Source: Virgibacillus sp. SK37 (GTDB lineage Bacteria > Bacillota > Bacilli > Bacillales > Amphibacillaceae). Taken from it: 64,000 nucleotides of DNA. Positions 1 through 8,507 of the stretch are shown here, in pieces. The stretch covers positions 3,757,075 to 3,821,074 of the forward strand of contig NZ_CP007161.1 of assembly GCF_000725285.1 (NCBI RefSeq), given 5' to 3'. The notes below the pieces were generated by a model. The model worked only from the letters and a program-made list of their open reading frames with translations, made no database searches and had not been told where the DNA came from. Made by a program: the position numbers and the translations under genes. Position 1 is the first letter of the stretch. Each line of letters begins with the position of its first letter.

Positions 1-1373
1 GATGGCCATGAGCCATCATCGTTCTGTACTTGTGATATAGATGTACCACCATCTAAATACACCTGTATACGATAGCCATTTACAGTAGTATTTGGCGTTA
101 AACCTTCTGCTTTAAAATTTACTTCAAAAGCTTCACCACTATTAGGCAAAATATCTGGTGTTATTACTGAATGATGAAGTGGTGGAAGGGGATCGACATC
201 TGAACCATATGACCCATCAGCAAAAGTTGACTCATCATACCATAAATAACCCGGGTTTGGTTGACGCCAAGGTTCTCCTAAAATTTCTGTAGATTTTAAT
301 GGATGTTCCATCTCAAGTCTCGGCGTTAGACTATCTAGTTTAATAGACGTTTCAGCAAAAGAATCATAATTTTCATCATGTGCTAACCAATCAATAATAT
401 TTATTAGCAACTCACCATTGTCATGCGCAATAAATCCATCATATGTTGTTTTTACTCTACCTGTCTCTTCATTACGATATTTAGGTGTTGCATCTTCAAC
501 AGGCGATGAATCTCCAATAAATGCAGACTTCCCTAATTCCTTTTTACCAATTGCAACAAATGGTCCTTCTTCTATACCGCCACCAGCATATACACCTTGA
601 TCTACGGAAGGTGACCATTTATTTTCTGATTCTGTTAACCCTTCAGGTAAATACACAATTCCCTTTGCCATATTCGGATTAGTAATAGCTAAAGTTGAAC
701 CAGCATGAATTGAAACCTCATTTACTCCTTCGGTAATACCAAATGAATCTGTTGTAGATACAACATGATTAGCAACCGTATTATTAATTGCGTTATAACG
801 GAACTCCACACCAAATTCATCGCTTAACCAAGTTGAACTTTTAACTCCAGTAAGAGCGCTTGCCTCAGCAGATGACATACCCTTTGTCGGATTTTCATAA
901 GCTCCACGACGCCAACCATTCATAATTTCGTTAGAATCCCAACGATTTAAGTTGCGATCAGCGTTATAATGGTCTGCGATAAAGAAGACTCCATTACCTT
1001 GTTCTGCATAAGTTGCAATCGCTTCTTGTTCCGATACAGTGAATGGAATGTTTGCTTCAGGAATAACAAACACATCATAATTATTTAAATCATTAAGTGT
1101 TAATGGATCATCACTACGAAATTCTTCTACAGTATAACCTTCTGCAACAAGAGTATCAGCAAAATCAGAAAATGCTCCATCAATTACCCAGTCGGATTGC
1201 CCGGTTGTTTGTCCATGGCTATTATCAAATAATACCTTATAGCCATTTGATTGTTCCGGGTTTAAAATCGGTGCTGGATCTTGTGCATTTTCAGCACTAG
1301 TTGTATCAATAGAGATAATCGTAACCATGAACATACATAAAATAGATAATAAAATAAATTTATCCTTCCTCAT
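1..1373 (-). CDS. secreted protein with GATase-like N-terminal domain, 3' end outside window
   Basis: An open reading frame of 457 codons runs without a stop off the left edge, so the C-terminus is missing. It starts at ATG 1373 with GGAGG six bases upstream. The first 27 residues form a signal peptide (MRKDKF, a hydrophobic stretch, then TTSA). The mature part begins with a pattern like KVLFDNSHGQ...DWVIDGAFSDFAD, then DVFVIPEANIPF and a segment with GNGVFFIADHYNADRN. That resembles the class-I glutamine-amidotransferase-like (DUF4350-type) domain of secreted Bacillus proteins, some of which carry nuclease or lamin-tail domains further on; this is family recall, not a search. A Gly/Pro-rich beta-like segment follows near residue 380. 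It lies just downstream of a phosphate-type transporter on the same strand. Function is unproven; a role in extracellular nucleic-acid or phosphate scavenging is inference from context. Confidence 0.75.
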   Translation of the reverse strand, partial: MRKDKFILLSILCMFMVTIISIDTTSAENAQDPAPILNPEQSNGYKVLFDNSHGQTTGQSDWVIDGAFSDFADTLVAEGYTVEEFRSDDPLTLNDLNNYDVFVIPEANIPFTVSEQEAIATYAEQGNGVFFIADHYNADRNLNRWDSNEIMNGWRRGAYENPTKGMSSAEASALTGVKSSTWLSDEFGVEFRYNAINNTVANHVVSTTDSFGITEGVNEVSIHAGSTLAITNPNMAKGIVYLPEGLTESENKWSPSVDQGVYAGGGIEEGPFVAIGKKELGKSAFIGDSSPVEDATPKYRNEETGRVKTTYDGFIAHDNGELLINIIDWLAHDENYDSFAETSIKLDSLTPRLEMEHPLKSTEILGEPWRQPNPGYLWYDESTFADGSYGSDVDPLPPLHHSVITPDILPNSGEAFEVNFKAEGLTPNTTVNGYRIQVYLDGGTSISQVQNDDGSWP

Positions 1374-1456
1374 GATGAACCTCCATTATTTCTTAAATTT
1401 TATTCTTCCCTTAAACAGCAGCGACTAGTAGACTATTAGTTTAATAGAGAAATTTG

Positions 1457-2260
1457 TCACCCCCTTACTAACTTTGTTCGTAATTTGTTGGATATATATT
1501 CAACGATTAAAATAAGCATAACTAGACCAATTAAAATCGAACCCACCTCTGACCAACGATATGAATTCATTGCAAAAATAAGTGGCGCTCCAATACCGCC
1601 AGCTCCGACTAAACCAAGAACAGCTGCATCACGCAGATTCATATCAAATCGATAAATAATAATTGATAGAAATAAAGCTGAAAGCTGTGGAAGTATACCA
1701 AAGCGAATTTTTTCCATAACCGTACATCCAAGGGATTCCATCGATTCAAGAATCGATGTATCCAAGTCTTCTATAACGTCTACATACAATTTAGCTAACA
1801 TTCCTATACTTGTTAAAGACATTGTTAATACACCTGCAAACGGTCCCGGACCAGTTACGCGTATAAACATTAGTCCATAAACAATGGCAGGAATCGTCCG
1901 GATAAAAACCAGCAATAAACGAACAATACTGGCAACTGGCTTTGGTACAATATTTGAAGCAGACACAAAGGCAAGTGGAATAGCCAGAATTGCCCCTACT
2001 ATGGTGCCTAAGAAGGCTATTGCCATTGTTTCAATGAGTAAATAAGGTACTCCATTACTAAAATTAAATAGCAATTCTACATCTGGTTGAACCAGACCTA
2101 ATAAGATGTTTTTTGCTATTGTAAGACCATTTGTTGCTAATTGGTCGAATTGGATGGCAGACATCGACCAACCAAAAAGGATAATCAAGATCAATCCTGT
2201 GATTATTTGCGAGAAGCGACGATTTGGTTCTAGATGATATTGTTTATCTATAGCATTCAT
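1457..2260 (-). CDS. phnE: phosphonate/phosphate ABC transporter permease PhnE (second copy)
   Basis: Integral membrane subunit (267 aa) of a PhnCDE-type importer. It has a cytoplasmic N-terminus, a first membrane helix at about residues 18-37, and about five more helices. The EAA-like loop that contacts the ATPase is seen as ESMESLGCT (about 160-170), followed by GAGGIGAPLIFAMNSY, the glycine-rich stretch typical of PhnE. The start at ATG 2260 has GTAGGAG upstream. It is the last gene of phnD-phnC-phnE-phnE, ten bases after the first permease. The two permeases are diverged paralogs and probably form a heterodimer, as in other Bacillales phn loci. Substrate (phosphonate, phosphite or phosphate) cannot be told from sequence. 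Confidence 0.9.
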   Translation of the reverse strand: MNAIDKQYHLEPNRRFSQIITGLILIILFGWSMSAIQFDQLATNGLTIAKNILLGLVQPDVELLFNFSNGVPYLLIETMAIAFLGTIVGAILAIPLAFVSASNIVPKPVASIVRLLLVFIRTIPAIVYGLMFIRVTGPGPFAGVLTMSLTSIGMLAKLYVDVIEDLDTSILESMESLGCTVMEKIRFGILPQLSALFLSIIIYRFDMNLRDAAVLGLVGAGGIGAPLIFAMNSYRWSEVGSILIGLVMLILIVEYISNKLRTKLVRG

Positions 2261-2270
2261 TTGTAATCTC

Positions 2271-3086
2271 CTACTTTAATTTCTTTCGGTAATATTCACT
2301 AATAGATTCAATCATAAAGACGACGACCACTAACATAAGTAAAATCATGCCTAAATTGGCATAGTTTCGCCAGCCAAGACTTTCATTTAATAGTAGCCCG
2401 ATACCACCAGCCCCGACATACCCTAAAATAGCTGCATAACGCACATTACCTTCAAAACAAAATAGGGAGGTTGATAAATAACTTGGTAGTATTTGCGGAA
2501 AAATAGCATAGCGAAACGATTGAATTGTTGTTAATCCCATTGAATGCATCGCTTCATATGCATCCATATTGACATTCTCAATTTGTTCGTATATTAATTT
2601 TCCAACATATGAAATTGTAAATAAGTAAATAGCAACTGTTCCGGTCATCGTTCCTAGACCAAAAATATATGTAGCAATAAGAGCGATAATAAGCGTTGGA
2701 AGTGTTCGCAATAAACTCAAAATCAATTTGATTGTGGATGAAATCGCTTTTGATTTCGTAATATTACTTGCCGCAAGCATCGCTAACGGTAATGCAGAAA
2801 TGGCACCTAAAAGTGAGCCGAGCAATGACATTTTAATTGTGTCTAATAAAGGCTTCCAAACTTGCGGGAAATAAGCCCATGTTGGTGGGAACATCTCTTG
2901 AATAATGACAAAGAACTGACCTATACGGTTTAACAGAATTTGAAGGTCAAACCCTGTAATCTGAATAGAAACATAGGAAAATCCAAGTAATAATAATATA
3001 ACAAGAGGTGTCATAGATCGTTTTTCCACGACGATTTTCCCGTTTGGCAGTATCATTTTCTTAGTTGGTAATAGCTTCGCGAACAT
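2271..3086 (-). CDS. phnE: phosphonate/phosphate ABC transporter permease PhnE (first copy)
   Basis: Integral membrane subunit (271 aa). A first helix lies at about residues 25-45, and a BPD-type transmembrane domain follows with the EAA-like segment YEAMHSMGLT. The glycine-rich GYVGAGGIGLLLNESLGW is shared with the downstream paralog. The ATG at 3086 has a GGGGG ribosome binding site and lies inside the 3' end of phnC, a 26-bp overlap that implies translational coupling. It probably pairs with the second PhnE to form the transmembrane channel of the importer. Confidence 0.9.
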   Translation of the reverse strand: MFAKLLPTKKMILPNGKIVVEKRSMTPLVILLLLGFSYVSIQITGFDLQILLNRIGQFFVIIQEMFPPTWAYFPQVWKPLLDTIKMSLLGSLLGAISALPLAMLAASNITKSKAISSTIKLILSLLRTLPTLIIALIATYIFGLGTMTGTVAIYLFTISYVGKLIYEQIENVNMDAYEAMHSMGLTTIQSFRYAIFPQILPSYLSTSLFCFEGNVRYAAILGYVGAGGIGLLLNESLGWRNYANLGMILLMLVVVVFMIESISEYYRKKLK

Positions 3087-3846
3087 GCGCTATATTACCC
3101 CCTTTATCAATCGTACCTTTATAAATCTGATCTAAAGTCTCATCTGTTACATCTTCTGAACGTCCATCATACACAATTTCCCCGGCATGTATGCCAATAA
3201 CGCGAGTTGCGTAGTCAAGTGCTAGTTCCACATGATGAATATTCATAATAACTGTCATATTAAGTTCTTGATTAATTCGTCGAAAGTCTTCCATTACCTG
3301 ATTCGCTGTTAATGGGTCCAGTGATGCCACAGGCTCATCAGCCAAAATAATCTTAGGATTTTGAGCAAGTGTACGTGCGAGGGCCACACGCTGTTGTTGC
3401 CCTCCTGATAATTGATCGACCCGTATGTATGCTTTGTCTAAAATGCCAACCTTATCAAGCGCAATTAATGCTTGTTTTTTCTCCTTTTCAGTGAAAATAC
3501 CTAATAATTTTCTCCATAAAGGCATTTCAGGAACAAATGAGACAAGAACATTTTTTATTACTGAAATACGGGTTACCAAGTTAAAAGACTGAAAGATCAT
3601 CCCGATTTTGCGGCGCAATTGGCGAGTTCCCTTTCCTTTTAACGTATTTAACTCGGCACTGTCTACTGTTAAAGAGCCACCCGTGATATCATGCATTCGA
3701 TTTATACAACGTAATAATGTAGACTTACCTGCACCTGAGAGTCCAATAATCGCTACATATTCTCCTTGTTTAATTTGAAGATCAATATCTTTTAATGCCA
3801 ATAAACCATTGGGATATTGTTTTTGAACCTGTTTAAATTCAATCAT
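3061..3846 (-). CDS. phnC: phosphonate/phosphate ABC transporter ATP-binding protein PhnC
   Basis: Cytoplasmic ATPase subunit (261 aa, normal family length). Walker A is GLSGAGKST at 35-43, the ABC signature LSGGQQQR near 147, and Walker B ILADEPVASLDP near 167. The switch histidine is in NIHHVELAL near 200. It drives uptake of the ligand captured by PhnD through the two PhnE permeases. It sits about 80 bp after phnD, with a transcription attenuator hairpin between them, and overlaps the first phnE by 26 bp. Confidence 0.93.
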   Translation of the reverse strand: MIEFKQVQKQYPNGLLALKDIDLQIKQGEYVAIIGLSGAGKSTLLRCINRMHDITGGSLTVDSAELNTLKGKGTRQLRRKIGMIFQSFNLVTRISVIKNVLVSFVPEMPLWRKLLGIFTEKEKKQALIALDKVGILDKAYIRVDQLSGGQQQRVALARTLAQNPKIILADEPVASLDPLTANQVMEDFRRINQELNMTVIMNIHHVELALDYATRVIGIHAGEIVYDGRSEDVTDETLDQIYKGTIDKGGNIAHVREAITN

Positions 3847-3870
3847 GATAATACTCCAATCCTAGAAAAA

Positions 3871-3898
3871 AATGAGAACATTGAATAACGTTCTCATT
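3871..3898 (-). terminator. attenuator hairpin between phnD and phnC
   Basis: A nine-base perfect inverted repeat, AATGAGAAC / GTTCTCATT, with a ten-base loop is followed on the minus strand by a run of T. It lies between phnD and phnC. Such partial terminators commonly set a higher level of the binding protein than of the membrane and ATPase subunits; that reading is inference. Confidence 0.8.
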
Positions 3899-3926
3899 TT
3901 TTTATTTTATTAGAAACACCTATTGC

Positions 3927-4997
3927 TTAGTTTGATCCTACTTGCTGTACGATTTCTTGAGCTTTACGTTCATTATCATAATCTGCATCCGTTGCTTCTT
4001 GATAACCTTCATGACTGTAGATAGCTATTACTTCTTTTCCTTCTTCTGATTCTCCGATATTAATAAATGCTGTTTGTAGTGCTGCTTTTAAGTCATCATC
4101 CATAATTTCAGAGTTTTTACTAACACTAATCGTATCGTTATAGATAGCTGGCATAACACCAATTACATCTGTTTCTTTCCAAATATCTGATTCACGACCA
4201 TATTCAGAAGTCCAAGTATCCTCAAAGTCACGACGTGCATCTGCATACGTAACTAATACATCTGTTTGTCCTGAAGCTAAACGAGCAAAAGAACTACCAT
4301 ATGAATCAGCTTGTACTACTTTAGATAAGTCAGTAATTGTTTTATCAAAGTTGTCTTGTAACCATAATGTAGGGTAAATATAACCTGCTGGGGAAGATGA
4401 TGACATGACATTCCAAGTAGCATTGTTTAAATCTTCGAATGTTAACTCCTCGCCGTTATTCACTTTCTCTGCTAAAGCTTTCCCATTTTCTGATGGACCA
4501 GTAATTAATAATGCGCGATAAGAAGTTGTTTGTTCCTCCGCTGGTTCTGTTGGTTCATTTTTGTTCCAATCTGCAGGATCATCAGAATCATTGCTTAAAC
4601 CTGCACGGGTTGAAGTTAAAATGACTTCCGCTCCGTCATCATACAATACATATGTACCACCCGGTATAAAACCGATATCCGTTGTTCCTGCTGATAATGC
4701 TTCTCCCACTGCTTCATAATTTGTTCCTACAGTGATTTCAATATCACCAACATCATATCCCAATCCTGATAGTTCCTCTTTTAACAAGTCTTTTAATGGT
4801 TCTGTAGCAGTAACAATTTCCTCTGGCTCACGGGAAGGTACAAATCCAATTGACAATTGCTCGATCGATTCATTTTCTGTAGAATTACTAGAGTCAGAGC
4901 TTTCAGATGAAGATGCGCCTTCAGTTTGCTGATTTCCACATGCAGCTAAGACAACAAAGAATAGTATTGCAGTAGCAAATAAAATGACCTTTTTCAT
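3927..4997 (-). CDS. phnD: phosphonate/phosphate-type substrate-binding lipoprotein PhnD
   Basis: Extracytoplasmic binding protein (356 aa). The signal peptide ends in the lipobox LAAC (cysteine 20), so the protein is anchored as a lipoprotein. A serine/glutamate-rich linker (about 25-46) precedes the PhnD-type periplasmic-binding fold, which starts with LSIGFVPSREPEEI and contains MSSSSPAGYIYPTLWL and DVLVTYADARRDFED, typical PBP_phn landmarks. The ATG at 4997 has AGGAGG upstream. It is the first gene of the operon; the upstream region carries three TTTACA repeats that look like a PhoP box. Ligand could be phosphonate, phosphite or phosphate. Confidence 0.92.
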   Translation of the reverse strand: MKKVILFATAILFFVVLAACGNQQTEGASSSESSDSSNSTENESIEQLSIGFVPSREPEEIVTATEPLKDLLKEELSGLGYDVGDIEITVGTNYEAVGEALSAGTTDIGFIPGGTYVLYDDGAEVILTSTRAGLSNDSDDPADWNKNEPTEPAEEQTTSYRALLITGPSENGKALAEKVNNGEELTFEDLNNATWNVMSSSSPAGYIYPTLWLQDNFDKTITDLSKVVQADSYGSSFARLASGQTDVLVTYADARRDFEDTWTSEYGRESDIWKETDVIGVMPAIYNDTISVSKNSEIMDDDLKAALQTAFINIGESEEGKEVIAIYSHEGYQEATDADYDNERKAQEIVQQVGSN

Positions 4998-5079
4998 GTA
5001 AATAACCTCCTATGTATTTATCACTAATTTCACTGTAACAAAATTATGTTAATTAACTGCAAATTATTGATATTGCTTT

Positions 5080-5106
5080 TGTAAATCTTTGTAAATAAAC
5101 TGTAAA
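5080..5106 (-). promoter_or_regulatory. candidate PhoP box (TTTACA repeats) upstream of phnD
   Basis: Reading towards phnD, the minus strand has TTTACA at 5106-5101, 5095-5090 and 5085-5080, separated by five and four bases. This fits the Bacillus PhoP consensus of TT(A/C/T)ACA-type hexamers about 11 bp apart. A possible -10 (AATAAT, 5068-5063) lies 11 bases further. On the plus strand the same bases read TGTAAA repeats, which also fit the WalR consensus, so the regulator is ambiguous; the flanking phosphate genes favour PhoP. Confidence 0.6.
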
Positions 5107-5187
5107 TTTATGCTGTTTTTTCATTCTCCCCTTTTAAAAAAGCGTATACTTACATCAGAACATTGATATAGGAGGATACATCGTCTT

Positions 5188-6741
5188 ATGCAGAAGAAAC
5201 AATTACAATTAATCATTACTAGTGATGTTCACGGCTATATTATGCCAACCACCTTTCGAAAAGCGGACGAGGCAATTGGCTTAACGAAGGCAGCTTGTAT
5301 TATAGAAAACTTAAGAAAAGTTAAACCTAGTATTCTAATCGATAATGGCGATATGCTACAAGGGAGTCCGTTAACTTATTATCACCAGCAATTTCATCCT
5401 GAACAACCAAACCCGGTGATCAACGTTGCCAATGTACTAAACTATGACCTTGCTGTACTTGGAAATCATGAATTTAATTACGGGTTATCATTTCTGAAAA
5501 AATCGATTGAGGAATCAACTTTCACTTGGTTAGGTGGGAATATTTATAAGGAAGATGGGACATCCTTCACAACGCCTTATGTGATTAAAGAACTGGAAGG
5601 TGTTCGTATTGGTATTGTTGGCGTTACTACCCATTTCGTGCCGATTTGGGAAGATCCAGAACATTTGGACGGAATTGAATTTAAGGATGCTTTTGAACAT
5701 GCTAAGAAGTGGCTTGAACATCTACGTCACAATGAAAAAGTAGATATAACCATTCTTTGTTATCATGGTGGCTTCTCCCACGATATATCTACTGGGAAAT
5801 TGATTGAACCTGATACTGGAGAAAATCAAGGCTATCAAATGTGCAAACATCTTGACTTTGATATGTTTATCACAGGACATCAGCACAGAGAAGTTTGTAC
5901 TAAAGCATTTGGCAAATCAATCGTACAGCCTGGTACAAAAGGTGCCTGTGTTGCTACCATCTCGTTAGATTTAGAAATGGAAAATGGGAAAGTGATTTCA
6001 ATAAATCATGAACCGTCGTTACATTATGTAGATGAAAACACACCCATTCATCAACCTATTGCAAATCGGATTCAAAACTTTCATTTATTAACGGAAAAAT
6101 GGTTGGATGAACCAATTGGGAGAGTGGAAGGAAATTTGTTGTTTGAGGATGCATTTCATGTTCGTGTTCATAAACACCCATATTTACAATTTATCCAGCG
6201 TGTACAAATGGATGCAACAGATACACAAATATCCTGCACATCATTATTTCATGATGGTCCCGGTGGATTCCCAAAACTAGTGACAATGAGACATATCGTT
6301 ACAAACTATATTTATCCCAATACATTGAAGGTGGTAAAGGTCTCTGGAAAGCATATTGTTCAAGCACTCGAGCAAAACGCTACATATTTCTCCATAGAAG
6401 ATGACCAATTAACTGTCTCACATTCTTTTCGCTATCCAAAGGCACAACCGTACAATTATGATATGTGGGAAGGGATAGAGTATGTAATGGATATTCGTCG
6501 TCCCATTGGTGAAAGAATTACAAAGGTCTCTTATCAGGGGAATCCACTTGATTTAACGTCAACATATGATGTGGTCATGAACAATTACCGGGCAACAGGA
6601 GCTGGAAACTTTCCTTATTTTGCAGATTGCCCAGTTATTAAAGATATTCAAATTGATATGACGGAATTAATTGCTAATTATTTTAGAAGGTATCCGATTG
6701 TACAAGCGACTTGTCAGCAAAATTGGGTGGTAAGAATGTGA
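5188..6741 (+). CDS. cytoplasmic 5'-nucleotidase / metallophosphoesterase (YunD/UshA superfamily)
   Basis: Two-domain protein of 517 aa. The N-terminal calcineurin-like phosphoesterase has the dimetal motifs SDVHG (Asp13, His15), DNGDMLQGS near 52, GNHEFNYG near 91, YHGG near 195 and GHQHR near 232. The C-terminal 5'-nucleotidase domain ends with GAGNFPYF. There is no signal peptide, unlike secreted UshA or YfkN, so it probably acts in the cytoplasm on nucleotides or cyclic nucleotides and releases phosphate. AGGAGG lies about 12 bases before the ATG, rather long. A -10-like TATACT is at 5145-5150 without a clear -35. It is divergent from the phn transporter and may share its regulation. Confidence 0.85.
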   Translation: MQKKQLQLIITSDVHGYIMPTTFRKADEAIGLTKAACIIENLRKVKPSILIDNGDMLQGSPLTYYHQQFHPEQPNPVINVANVLNYDLAVLGNHEFNYGLSFLKKSIEESTFTWLGGNIYKEDGTSFTTPYVIKELEGVRIGIVGVTTHFVPIWEDPEHLDGIEFKDAFEHAKKWLEHLRHNEKVDITILCYHGGFSHDISTGKLIEPDTGENQGYQMCKHLDFDMFITGHQHREVCTKAFGKSIVQPGTKGACVATISLDLEMENGKVISINHEPSLHYVDENTPIHQPIANRIQNFHLLTEKWLDEPIGRVEGNLLFEDAFHVRVHKHPYLQFIQRVQMDATDTQISCTSLFHDGPGGFPKLVTMRHIVTNYIYPNTLKVVKVSGKHIVQALEQNATYFSIEDDQLTVSHSFRYPKAQPYNYDMWEGIEYVMDIRRPIGERITKVSYQGNPLDLTSTYDVVMNNYRATGAGNFPYFADCPVIKDIQIDMTELIANYFRRYPIVQATCQQNWVVRM

Positions 6742-6904
6742 ATGAGGTGGGGTTTTTCTTCATCCCACTATACTCTGGAAAGTAAATAGGAAATTAATTA
6801 TGGTCTAAATTCATTATAAAGGTGATATATTCCGACAATTGAGTATAAATATAAGTGGTTGACTGGTCACCCACATTAGAAGGAGATAACTCTTCTCTTT
6901 CCTC

Positions 6905-7087
6905 TCATTCATCCTGTTTTTTAGCTAAGTAAATACTTATTGTAACAAAGAAAGCCAAGATAACTGTACCAGCTGTATAACCGGTTACTTCCCAATTTAT
7001 TTCTCCATTTCGGATCATACTCACAATTATAATCCCTGTAAGTAAGCCTACAATCACATAAAAGAGTGACTTCGATATATTAACCAA
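6905..7087 (-). CDS. small two-helix membrane protein
   Basis: A 60-aa protein with two predicted membrane helices (about 8-25 and 36-53), short loops, and a charged KKQDE tail. The start is TTG at 7087, chosen because AGAGGTGA lies four bases upstream and no ATG is available. I do not recognise the family. It stands alone between the 5'-nucleotidase and a region of gene debris, so the neighbours give no hint. Confidence 0.55.
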   Translation of the reverse strand: MVNISKSLFYVIVGLLTGIIIVSMIRNGEINWEVTGYTAGTVILAFFVTISIYLAKKQDE

Positions 7088-7281
7088 ATTGTCACCTCTT
7101 TAAAACATTCATAGTCTCTCGGAAATTAAATTTCCGTATCAGCTCTAGTCTTTAGACTAGGGCTTTTGTATTAGTTCACCCCCAAAACAGGGATGCGAAC
7201 AAACTTTCCACTTGACAAATAAAAATCGGCCCAATAATTGAGTTAAATACATTAAAAACACTAGATTTGGGGGAATTTTTC

Positions 7282-7587
7282 ATGCTGAATAATGTTCGAT
7301 ATCATGAATCTTATTTACACGGGATTACACGTGTAGCAGCTAATGAGTGGGGAGAAGATGGCATAAATGTGAATAACATTTCGCTTACCGCATTAACAGA
7401 AGGTGTTGAAAAATGGCGTGAGAATTTCCCAGATCTATATAAAGATACAATCAATAAGATCCCTATGAAACGAATGGGTAATCCAGAAAAAGATATTGGC
7501 CGTATAGCGGTATTCTTAGCAAGTGAAGATGCTGACTTTATTACAGGACAGACAATCATGTCAGATGGTGGATCAACTAAATTATAA
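7282..7587 (+). pseudogene. C-terminal fragment of a short-chain dehydrogenase/reductase
   Basis: The frame encodes only the C-terminal part of a classical SDR (about 101 aa against the usual 250). It shows the helix after the active site (YLHGITRVAANEW), then GINVNNIS, the PMKRMGNPEKDIGRIAVFLASEDADFITGQTIMSDGG pattern in pieces, and the C-terminal end. The N-terminal Rossmann glycine motif, the NNAG segment and the catalytic Ser/Tyr are missing; upstream DNA in no frame supplies them. The frame opens with TTG 7267 or ATG 7282, the latter preceded by GGGGGA, so a short product could still be made. Most likely a remnant of deletion. Confidence 0.7.
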
Positions 7588-7663
7588 TAGGCTACTCCCA
7601 AAAAAAAGTAGTTATTGATCAAATCAGGATAAAGATAAATGAGTAATAAATAGTAAAAAGGAG

Positions 7664-7705
7664 AGACATAATTTCTGTGCTTAAAACAGAAGTTATGTCT
7701 TTTGT
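7664..7705 (+). terminator. intrinsic terminator after SDR remnant
   Basis: A 15-base arm, AGACATAATTTCTGT at 7664-7678, pairs with 7686-7700 with one mismatch and is followed by TTTGTTATT. It lies about 80 bases downstream of the SDR fragment. Confidence 0.7.
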
Positions 7706-7828
7706 TATTAAGTAAATCATTTACTCACAAATCCTCTCTCCCTATGCCTAGGAAAATCCAAAGCGAACAAATAATTGAATATTTTATCTCTTTCTGATTA
7801 TACTTATTCATAAGAAGGAGGGGTGCTA

Positions 7829-7957
7829 TTGTTGCGAAAATGGGTGAAACTAAATATGTATGTTTTTGTGCTTCCATTTGCCTTTGCCTTATCGTTTTTG
7901 GGTGATGCAAACGGAAACCTGGTTAGATTAACACTGGACACCGCCAGGGACATGTAA
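7829..7957 (+). CDS. hypothetical short peptide (42 aa)
   Basis: A TTG codon at 7829 (or 7832) follows a good GAAGGAGGGG ribosome binding site by about six bases and opens a 42-aa frame. The peptide is basic at its start (LRKWVK), has a hydrophobic stretch (YVFVLPFAFALSFLG) and ends RLTLDTARDM. It could be a short secreted peptide, a single-helix membrane peptide, or the surviving start of a larger gene. A strong hairpin follows at 8021-8050. No family recognised; low confidence. Confidence 0.3.
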   Translation: MLRKWVKLNMYVFVLPFAFALSFLGDANGNLVRLTLDTARDM

Positions 7958-8020
7958 TTGCATAGAAAGCCAACACACCTAGGATAAACAAACGCATCAA
8001 CTAGTCGCTCTACCAAAAAT

Positions 8021-8050
8021 AACCCCAGTTCCTCAAAAGGAGCTGGGGTT
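8021..8050. terminator. bidirectional hairpin terminator
   Basis: AACCCCAGTTCCT pairs with AGGAGCTGGGGTT (one G-T wobble) around a four-base loop. On the minus strand it is followed by TATTTTTGG, a better T-run than on the plus strand, so it may stop transcripts coming from the cwlJ side as well as from the short ORF. Confidence 0.65.
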
Positions 8051-8139
8051 ATCTCTATTTATCTCACAGTCATCCCAATGACAAGCAAAAAGGAAGTGAC
8101 TAGGCCTATTGAGTTGCTATTTAACGGGTTATTTTCTAA

Positions 8140-8420
8140 ACACATTACCAGTGAAGGAAAACCACGAAGACTCCTCGGAAAGAAAAAACATCTTTCCTTC
8201 GTGCGATGCACAATTCGCTGAAGCCTTCCTTATCCTGCGGGAAAAGCAACGGCTGAAGATCCCGCAGGACCAGAAAAGCTTCAATGAGAAACATCGCACG
8301 CAGAAAAAGTGGGTTTCTTTTTCAAGGAAGCGATTTTCTTCCGAGGAAGCTGAAGCTTTGTCCGCGGAAAGCGAAGTGGATTTTCCGAAACGGCCGCTTA
8401 CAATACTTCAAAGTATATGT
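8140..8420. repeat. palindromic dispersed repeat, third divergent copy
   Basis: A GC-rich non-coding stretch built of imperfect hairpins. GGAAAACCAC near 8156 and the inverted GTGGATTTTCC near 8367 act as terminal inverted repeats. Inside are ATCCTGCGGGA / TCCCGCAGG and the phrases GCTGAAG and CGCGGAAAGCG. The same phrases occur in the composite repeats at 44.3 and 50.6 kb. From memory this belongs to a REP-like family common in Bacillaceae intergenic DNA. The plus-strand frame through it is not a gene. Confidence 0.6.
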
Positions 8421-8507
8421 TTCGCGATCATTGGATTAACCCACCATGTATAGCAGATCCAAAGAAAAAGCCCTGCATGAGTCCCCTCACACAAGGCTTC
8501 CAACCAC

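Noticed and set aside
7141..7170. CTAGTCT/AGACTAG inverted repeat as a terminator
   Set aside because: Stem of seven bases with a two-base loop and no proper T-run.
8109..8453. 114-codon plus-strand frame
   Set aside because: It lies over the palindromic repeat and its composition follows the hairpins; no ribosome binding site.
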